Source: Nematostella vectensis (taxonomy: Eukaryota; Cnidaria; Anthozoa; Actiniaria; Edwardsiidae). Taken from it: a stretch of DNA of 64,000 nt. Position 1 is the stretch's first letter. Each line of letters opens with the position of its first letter. The notes under the pieces are model-generated. The model made no database searches. It saw only the letters and a program-made list of their open reading frames with translations, and was not told the origin of the DNA. Where the stretch lies: NCBI RefSeq assembly GCF_932526225.1, contig NC_064040.1, forward strand, positions 1,927,501 to 1,991,500. The letters are read 5' to 3'. Both the position numbers and the translations under genes were made by a program. Positions 55,437-64,000 of the stretch are shown in pieces.

Positions 55437-58400
55437 TTACCCAATCGGTATGGCAGCACAAGGCTTTTACGGAAGGCTGTAAAGAACCCGAAGGCCCCAA
55501 GCACCGATATTTCCGGCGAATATGCTGTACAACACTCTTGCAAGGTATTCCGACCCGCGCATTAATGGGGAGGACAATAACCAGGATCCCAGGCCTGTAA
55601 TACGGTTACGCCACGCACAGCTCGCTGAGATAGAGGATGAAAAAAATACAGGTCTATTTGGGCGTCTTGAGTCCCTTGGGGGCTCGCTATGTCGGCGCGT
55701 GGCATCGTAACGCACGGGCGCATTGTCTTTTATCGTGTACAGGACATCAAACAAGCGAAGAAAGAAAAACGTTTTTTTTTGGGGGGAACCGTTTTTTTAT
55801 ATCATGCAAAAAGCGAAAATAAATAGAAATAAATAAAGTGCGATTTGGCGATTCTGTTTTTCTTTGTAGAGCTTATTAAGCTATTCACCGGCCTAAATAT
55901 TCATAAAAGAAAATAAAAAATGCAATGAAGGACGTAAGGGGGAGAGGTTTGTAAAATCGCATAGAATATCGACAAAATCCGCAATACTGTCTACGCTGAC
56001 TAAGTATAGCTGTATTTCACTTTAACCCTTTCACTCCTGGGTACTTTTGAGCAACATTGTAAGAAAAACAGACTGAAAACAGAAACCTCCCCCCCTATTT
56101 CAAGTCCAACACTACCAGTTAAGCTAAGCTACCGCTGACCCAAGACGGTATGCCTTGAAGTTTCCAACAATGTACTGCGGTGCCTTTTCTTTGTAGCGAC
56201 GGCACTGCTACAGCCTGTTGCTTACAACAGTTTTGCTTGTAATTTGCTTAAAAATTACAGCTTTTTCACATCTGGAGAGTGCCTTAGGACATCATGAAGT
56301 TTTTTTGGGCATAATTAATGCTGTGCTTATGGATGTTTGCACGCTGAGGTTGATTCAATGGGATAATTCCTTGTCTGGGCTTCACCAAGTGAGGAAGGAA
56401 TTTTCTGGTGAATGGCCTCATAACTCTCCAATGTGGGCCATCTTTGCTACCCAACCTTATTCAAAAATTGTTTTCAGGCTTATTCTGGGTTCCTTGGACC
56501 TGGAAATGTTTTGTTTGGCTTCGGGGCAAAGAGACTTAAAAAAAAAACTGTTATGATTCTGGGGGAGGAGATTGCCCGCCTGTCTGTCAAGGTGTTTCCA
56601 AGACTCCCATGATACAGTGCAGGCATGCAAAATAGGCTAACAATGGTGACTCGCTTCTAATGGAGGTTCTAGCATTGATTATTGTGACTGATTGCTGTAA
56701 AATGGGACCTGACGGAGCGCAATAAAGGTATCCATTGGTGACTTGATCTGTGTTTGCTTGTCTCTATTTGTAGTTCGGAATTTTGTGTCTTTTTTGGTAA
56801 GGAATGTTTCTAAGTTTAAGCATTTTATTACGAATTGGTCAGCAATTAAGGTTGATATTTTGACAAAAGAGTCGATTCTATTACATTGCTAAGATGGGCT
56901 TTTGAAGGTCGTCTATGCCTTGGATGAATCTATGAGTATCCGGGTCTGGTGATGTTTAGTTTGCATTTTTGACGTTTTGGAGTTGGGCCTATATTTTACA
57001 GGCGTCTCAGGGTGTTATGGCAATGAAAGACTTAAAGGGACAGCGTCATGGTACTGCGCATGTCAGTGTTTATTGTAGGCTTTTAATCGCCTACAAATAG
57101 TTGAACTTTTTAAAAGCTGTCAATACCTTGTTAAAATAATATGCAATATTTTATTGAATGCAATATTTTATAGAAACTACGTTTATTGACAGTTTGTGGT
57201 CATTTTCTTTGAATTTAAGTCCCCCACATGTACCAAAAGCTCATAAGTCAGTATTAGAGTTTACTAAATTTCATTGTGTCAGGGTCAGAGAGCTATTGAA
57301 AGCACTTACCATGGCACTGCCCCTTTGAATAGCTGTAAAAAAAAAAAAAAAGGGAAGAGAAAATAGCTGGATGGGGTCTCTGTTGGTTTTGTTTTAGTTT
57401 TAGTTTTCTTTTATTATAATTTTTTCTGGGGTGGGGGAAGGGGGAATTCAGCTTAAAATTGCCTGTGGTCAATTCAACCAACTAAGCAACTAGTACAAAA
57501 GATGTTGGTTTTGCAGTCTTTTATTCAATACTTTCAAGGTTATCATGCAATTCTGTAGTTTGACTGGAAATATATACTTTTTTTCTATTCATTTACAGTT
57601 CTATATGTACAGTGTGACCATAGTCATGATTACAATTATTTATAATAATTTTTACCCACTAACAGAAACCAACTTGACTGCAAAAAACTCACTGTAAAGC
57701 ATAAGATATTAGGCATTTCTTTCATGTGGCTGTGAGGTTGACCTGTCAACATCTACAGGGGCCACACTCAACTCGGAATCATAGGGGTCCATAAAAGCAA
57801 GGTGTCGCAGAACCTTTTCCTGCCTTCCTTACTCTCCTTCACCAGGAACACCTGTGCAGCCGACACCCTTAGGTGGATGGGGTGCACAGGTGCTTTGGGT
57901 GTGGCCCTGAAGATGGCACAGTGACCACAAGATGTACCAGAATGAAATTGTATATACTGTAAAAACATGTGAGTAGAAAACAGTCAATAGCCATGGAGTT
58001 TTCAGTGTGTTGTACATGTTATACATGTTTTAGGATTTACCTAATTACTTACAGTATTTTTTTAAATAGAATTTTTTACTTGTATAATTTAGATGAGTAA
58101 TACATACTTTTTATAGTATGTTGTAGAACTCGTCTCGTTCCTCCTAAATAACAATCAAAATTATGTTTGTTATTATCTTCGTGCAAAGGAACCTACAGTA
58201 GTTTTTTAATCAGATAATTGTTTTTCCTTCAACACTCCCCTGTTATTTCAACAGCTCTCCCTTGAGTTTGCTTGTCTTAGAAATAGACCTTGTTTGATAA
58301 ACAAAGACATGTTACCCACTTATTCAATAATAGGTAACAACTGCAATATTGTACTGTATGAAAAGAGTGCCCCTCCCCCTTCTAATGTTGACATCAGTAA

Positions 58401-58772
58401 ATCTAGCAAGCTCATTTTGCTAGATGTATGATGTATACCAGGCTTGTATCCTCCAGGTCCATTTCCATACTCCGTGAAGACTTCTGAAACCATCTTGGAT
58501 GCCATTACGGAATTGACCCGGAGACCCGGAGAAAAATTCACGAGGGGGAGGGCCAGTCAACACTCCTCTCCCCAAAGTCAGACGGTTGTTTGGATGGTCT
58601 GTTTTTTTTTTTTTTTTCTTATTTTTCCGAAAACTACGCAGGAGTGAGAGGGGTTAAGCACTACGAAAAAAAAAATTGAATAGAAAAAAAAAAAAAAAAA
58701 GAAAAAGAAAAAAGGCCATTGGCATAGGATCGAACCCGACCTGAAAAACAAAACGGAAACCATACATACGGA
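55437..58772. repeat. 3.34-kb tandem segmental repeat, unit 1
   Basis: The unit starts at TTACCCAATCGGTATGGCAG and is repeated from 58773 with very few differences (for example AGGACAATAACC against AGGGCAATAACC). I recognise no gene in it. Recurring open frames include a 112-codon plus frame at 56218-56556 without a true ATG start and a minus frame at 55754-55467. A minus-strand ATG at about 58506 (MASKMVSEVFTEYGNGPGG) is followed by a possible GTATAC donor. The unit end (about 58600-58740) holds long T and A runs and a B-box-like GGTTCGATCC on the minus strand. Confidence 0.9.
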
Positions 58773-61700
58773 TTACCCAATCGGTATGGCAGCACAAGGC
58801 TTTTACGGAAGGCTGTAAAGAACCCGAAGGCCCCAAGCACCGATATTTCCGGCGAATATGCTGTACAACACTCTTGCAAGGTATTCCGACCCGCGCATTA
58901 ATGGGGAGGGCAATAACCAGGATCCCAGGCCTGTAATACGGTTACGCCACGCACAGCTCGCTGAGATAGAGGATGAAAAAAATACAGGTCTATTTGGGCG
59001 TCTTGAGTCCCTTGGGGGCTCGCTATGTCGGCGCGTGGCATCGTAACGCACGGGCGCATTGTCTTTTATCGTGTACAGGACATCAAACAAGCGAAGAAAG
59101 AAAAACGTTTTTTTTTTTGGGAACCGTTTTTTTATATCATGCAAAAAGCGAAAATAAATAGAAATAAATAAAGTGCGATTTGGCGATTCTGTTTTTCTTT
59201 GTAGAGCTTATTAAGCTATTCACCGGCCTAAATATTCATAAAAGAAAATAAAAAATGCAATGAAGGACGTAAGGGGGAGAGGTTTGTAAAATCGCATAGA
59301 ATATCGACAAAATCCGCAATACTGTCTACGCTGACTAAGTATAGCTGTATTTCACTTTAACCCTTTCACTCCTGGGTACTTTTGAGCAACATTGTAAGAA
59401 AAACAGACTGAAAACAGAAACCTCCCCCCCCTATTTCAAGTCCAACACTACCAGTTAAGCTAAGCTACCGCTGACCCAAGACGGTATGCCTTGAAGTTTC
59501 CAACAATGTACTGCGGTGCCTTTTCTTTGTAGCGACGGCACTGCTACAGCCTGTTGCTTACAACAGTTTTGCTTGTAATTTGCTTAAAAATTACAGCTTT
59601 TTCACATCTGGAGAGTGCCTTAGGACATCATGAAGTTTTTTTGGGCATAATTAATGCTGTGCTTATGGATGTTTGCACGCTGAGGTTGATTCAATGGGAT
59701 AATTCCTTGTCTGGGCTTCACCAAGTGAGGAAGGAATTTTCTGGTGAATGGCCTCATAACTCTCCAATGTGGGCCATCTTTGCTACCCAACCTTATTCAA
59801 AAATTGTTTTCAGGCTTATTCTGGGTTCCTTGGACCTGGAAATGTTTTGTTTGGCTTCGGGGCAAAGAGACTTAAAAAAAAAACTGTTATGATTCTGGGG
59901 GAGGAGATTGCCCGCCTGTCTGTCAAGGTGTTTCCAAGACTCCCATGATGCAGTGCAGGCATGCAAAATAGGCTAACAATGGTGACTCGCTTCTAATGGA
60001 GGTTCTAGCATTGATTATTGTGACTGATTGCTGTAAAATGGGACCTGACGGAGCGCAATAAAGGTATCCATTGGTGACTTGATCTGTGTTTGCTTGTCTC
60101 TATTTGTAGTTCGGAATTTTGTGTCTTTTTTGGTAAGGAATGTTTCTAAGTTTAAGCATTTTATTACGAATTGGTCAGCAATTAAGGTTGATATTTTGAC
60201 AAAAGAGTCGATTCTATTACATTGCTAAGATGGGCTTTTGAAGGTCGTCTATGCCTTGGATGAATCTATGAGTATCCGGGTCTGGTGATGTTTAGTTTGC
60301 ATTTTTGACGTTTTGGAGTTGGGCCTATATTTTACAGGCGTCTCAGGGTGTTATGGCAATGAAAGACTTAAAGGGACAGCGTCATGGTACTGCGCATGTC
60401 AGTGTTTATTGTAGGCTTTTAATCGCCTACAAATAGTTGAACTTTTTAAAAGCTGTCAATACCTTGTTAAAATAATATGCAATATTTTATTGAATGCAAT
60501 ATTTTATAGAAACTACGTTTATTGACAGTTTGTGGTCATTTTCTTTGAATTTAAGTCCCCCACATGTACCAAAAGCTCATAAGTCAGTATTAGAGTTTAC
60601 TAAATTTCATTGTGTCAGGGTCAGAGAGCTATTGAAAGCACTTACCATGGCACTGCCCCTTTGAATAGCTGTAAAAAAAAAAAAAAAGGGAAGAGAAAAT
60701 AGCTGGATGGGGTCTCTGTTGGTTTTGTTTTAGTTTTAGTTTTCTTTTATTATAATTTTTTCTGGGGTGGGGGAAGGGGGAATTCAGCTTAAAATTGCCT
60801 GTGGTCAATTCAACCAACTAAGCAACTAGTACAAAAGATGTTGGTTTTGCAGTCTTTTATTCAATACTTTCAAGGTTATCATGCAATTCTGTAGTTTGAC
60901 TGGAAATATATACTTTTTTTCTATTCATTTACAGTTCTATATGTACAGTGTGACCATAGTCATGATTACAATTATTTATAATAATTTTTACCCACTAACA
61001 GAAACCAACTTGACTGCAAAAAACTCACTGTAAAGCATAAGATATTAGGCATTTCTTTCATGTGGCTGTGAGGTTGACCTGTCAACATCTACAGGGGCCA
61101 CACTCAACTCGGAATCATAGGGGTCCATAAAAGCAAGGTGTCGCAGAACCTTTTCCTGCCTTCCTTACTCTCCTTCACCAGGAACACCTGTGCAGCCGAC
61201 ACCCTTAGGTGGATGGGGTGCACAGGTGCTTTGGGTGTGGCCCTGAAGATGGCACAGTGACCACAAGATGTACCAGAATGAAATTGTATATACTGTAAAA
61301 ACATGTGAGTAGAAAACAGTCAATAGCCATGGAGTTTTCAGTGTGTTGTACATGTTATACATGTTTTAGGATTTACCTAATTACTTACAGTATTTTTTTA
61401 AATAGAATTTTTTACTTGTATAATTTAGATGAGTAATACATACTTTTTATAGTATGTTGTAGAACTCGTCTCGTTCCTCCTAAATAACAATCAAAATTAT
61501 GTTTGTTATTATCTTCGTGCAAAGGAACCTACAGTAGTTTTTTAATCAGATAATTGTTTTTCCTTCAACACTCCCCTGTTATTTCAACAGCTCTCCCTTG
61601 AGTTTGCTTGTCTTAGAAATAGACCTTGTTTGATAAACAAAGACATGTTACCCACTTATTCAATAATAGGTAACAACTGCAATATTGTACTGTATGAAAA

Positions 61701-62107
61701 GAGTGCCCCTCCCCCTTCTAATGTTGACATCAGTAAATCTAGCAAGCTCATTTTGCTAGATGTATGATGTATACCAGGCTTGTATCCTCCAGGTCCATTT
61801 CCATACTCCGTGAAGACTTCTGAAACCATCTTGGATGCCATTACGGAATTGACCCGGAGACCCGGAGAAAAATTCACGAGGGGGAGGGCCAGTCAACACT
61901 CCTCTCCCCAAAGTCAGACGGTTGTTTGGATGGTCTGTTTTTTTTTTTTTTTCTTATTTTTCCGAAAACTACGCAGGAGTGAGAGGGGTTAAGCACTACG
62001 AAAAAAAAAATTGAATAGAAAAAAAAAAAAAAAAAGAAAAAGAAAAAAGGCCATTGGCATAGGATCGAACCCGACCTGAAAAACAAAACGGAAACCATAC
62101 ATACGGA
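58773..62107. repeat. 3.34-kb tandem segmental repeat, unit 2
   Basis: Same content and order as unit 1, 3335 bp long. It is nearly identical to units 1 and 3; it shares AGGGCAATAACC and CATGATGCAGTGC with unit 3 against AGGACAATAACC and CATGATACAGTGC in unit 1, so units 2 and 3 are closer to each other. Confidence 0.95.
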
Positions 62108-64000
62108 TTACCCAATCGGTATGGCAGCACAAGGCTTTTACGGAAGGCTGTAAAGAACCCGAAGGCCCCAAGCACCGATATTTCCGGCGAATATGCTGTA
62201 CAACACTCTTGCAAGGTATTCCGACCCGCGCATTAATGGGGAGGGCAATAACCAGGATCCCAGGCCTGTAATACGGTTACGCCACGCACAGCTCGCTGAG
62301 ATAGAGGATGAAAAAAATACAGGTCTATTTGGGCGTCTTGAGTCCCTTGGGGGCTCGCTATGTCGGCGCGTGGCATCGTAACGCACGGGCGCATTGTCTT
62401 TTATCGTGTACAGGACATCAAACAAGCGAAGAAAGAAAAACGTTTTTTTTTTTGGGAACCGTTTTTTTATATCATGCAAAAAGCGAAAATAAATAGAAAT
62501 AAATAAAGTGCGATTTGGCGATTCTGTTTTTCTTTGTAGAGCTTATTAAGCTATTCACCGGCCTAAATATTCATAAAAGAAAATAAAAAATGCAATGAAG
62601 GACGTAAGGGGGAGAGGTTTGTAAAATCGCATAGAATATCGACAAAATCCGCAATACTGTCTACGCTGACTAAGTATAGCTGTATTTCACTTTAACCCTT
62701 TCACTCCTGGGTACTTTTGAGCAACATTGTAAGAAAAACAGACTGAAAACAGAAACCTCCCCCCCCTATTTCAAGTCCAACACTACCAGTTAAGCTAAGC
62801 TACCGCTGACCCAAGACGGTATGCCTTGAAGTTTCCAACAATGTACTGCGGTGCCTTTTCTTTGTAGCGACGGCACTGCTACAGCCTGTTGCTTACAACA
62901 GTTTTGCTTGTAATTTGCTTAAAAATTACAGCTTTTTCACATCTGGAGAGTGCCTTAGGACATCATGAAGTTTTTTTGGGCATAATTAATGCTGTGCTTA
63001 TGGATGTTTGCACGCTGAGGTTGATTCAATGGGATAATTCCTTGTCTGGGCTTCACCAAGTGAGGAAGGAATTTTCTGGTGAATGGCCTCATAACTCTCC
63101 AATGTGGGCCATCTTTGCTACCCAACCTTATTCAAAAATTGTTTTCAGGCTTATTCTGGGTTCCTTGGACCTGGAAATGTTTTGTTTGGCTTCGGGGCAA
63201 AGAGACTTAAAAAAAAAACTGTTATGATTCTGGGGGAGGAGATTGCCCGCCTGTCTGTCAAGGTGTTTCCAAGACTCCCATGATGCAGTGCAGGCATGCA
63301 AAATAGGCTAACAATGGTGACTCGCTTCTAATGGAGGTTCTAGCATTGATTATTGTGACTGATTGCTGTAAAATGGGACCTGACGGAGCGCAATAAAGGT
63401 ATCCATTGGTGACTTGATCTGTGTTTGCTTGTCTCTATTTGTAGTTCGGAATTTTGTGTCTTTTTTGGTAAGGAATGTTTCTAAGTTTAAGCATTTTATT
63501 ACGAATTGGTCAGCAATTAAGGTTGATATTTTGACAAAAGAGTCGATTCTATTACATTGCTAAGATGGGCTTTTGAAGGTCGTCTATGCCTTGGATGAAT
63601 CTATGAGTATCCGGGTCTGGTGATGTTTAGTTTGCATTTTTGACGTTTTGGAGTTGGGCCTATATTTTACAGGCGTCTCAGGGTGTTATGGCAATGAAAG
63701 ACTTAAAGGGACAGCGTCATGGTACTGCGCATGTCAGTGTTTATTGTAGGCTTTTAATCGCCTACAAATAGTTGAACTTTTTAAAAGCTGTCAATACCTT
63801 GTTAAAATAATATGCAATATTTTATTGAATGCAATATTTTATAGAAACTACGTTTATTGACAGTTTGTGGTCATTTTCTTTGAATTTAAGTCCCCCACAT
63901 GTACCAAAAGCTCATAAGTCAGTATTAGAGTTTACTAAATTTCATTGTGTCAGGGTCAGAGAGCTATTGAAAGCACTTACCATGGCACTGCCCCTTTGAA
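62108..64000. repeat. 3.34-kb tandem segmental repeat, unit 3 (cut by window edge)
   Basis: The first 1893 bp of a third unit. The array may continue beyond the window. No further gene is recognisable. Confidence 0.95.

Noticed and set aside
54984-55565. 193-codon plus frame
   Set aside because: It runs through a dispersed repeat and across the start of the tandem array, with no recognisable domain.
56218-63227. 112-codon frame present once per 3.34-kb unit, as a repeated gene
   Set aside because: It has no true ATG at its start and no known domain; its repetition only reflects the tandem duplication.

Overview
The window is metazoan nuclear DNA, most likely from an anthozoan cnidarian such as a sea anemone. 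It is AT-rich and holds multi-exon genes with GT-AG introns, many short TIR transposons, LINE 3' ends, tRNA-derived SINE pieces and abundant minisatellites. The genes match animal families closely (HSPA13, EIF1AD, UBE3A, GNPNAT1, CHP1). Nothing prokaryotic or viral was seen. The species call is inference from gene and repeat style; no database was searched.

Layout. 1-6.4 kb: LINE, SINE and TIR debris, a small two-exon basic-protein gene on the minus strand (1961-2267), the intronless HSPA13 gene divergent from it (2607-3920), a LINE 3' fragment and a solo LTR with an exact 5-bp target duplication. 6.5-29.2 kb (minus strand): one large gene for a HECT ubiquitin ligase with a charged, Ser-rich N-terminus, ankyrin repeats and a HECT domain whose N-lobe is interrupted by a long acidic insert. 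Its 9.1-kb central intron holds two near-identical, intronless, convergent P450 genes (16363-17856 plus, 20142-21638 minus) and a 200-N assembly gap. At least one HECT exon is missing there, because the flanking exon phases do not join. 30.0-33.4 kb: EIF1AD (plus), divergent from the HECT gene. 35.7-42.7 kb: UBE3A (minus), complete from the AZUL zinc finger to the catalytic cysteine. 44.2-45.3 kb: GNPNAT1 (plus), divergent from UBE3A. 46.6-53.6 kb: CHP1 (minus), whose last intron carries a 3.7-kb array of about 102 copies of a 36-bp unit. 55.4 kb to the right edge: a 3.34-kb segment repeated in tandem, two full copies and a third cut by the window edge.

The genes do not form one pathway. They are mostly housekeeping functions (ER chaperone-like ATPase, two ubiquitin ligases, amino-sugar synthesis, a translation-factor-like protein, an ion-exchanger regulator) arranged in divergent pairs with short shared upstream regions. 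The unusual biology is in the ankyrin-HECT gene: its architecture, the inserted exon, nested P450s, duplicated exon fragments and splice sites, and several minisatellites in its introns. Exon boundaries were placed by eye from reading frame, family conservation and GT-AG sites; in every complete multi-exon gene the phases join exactly.
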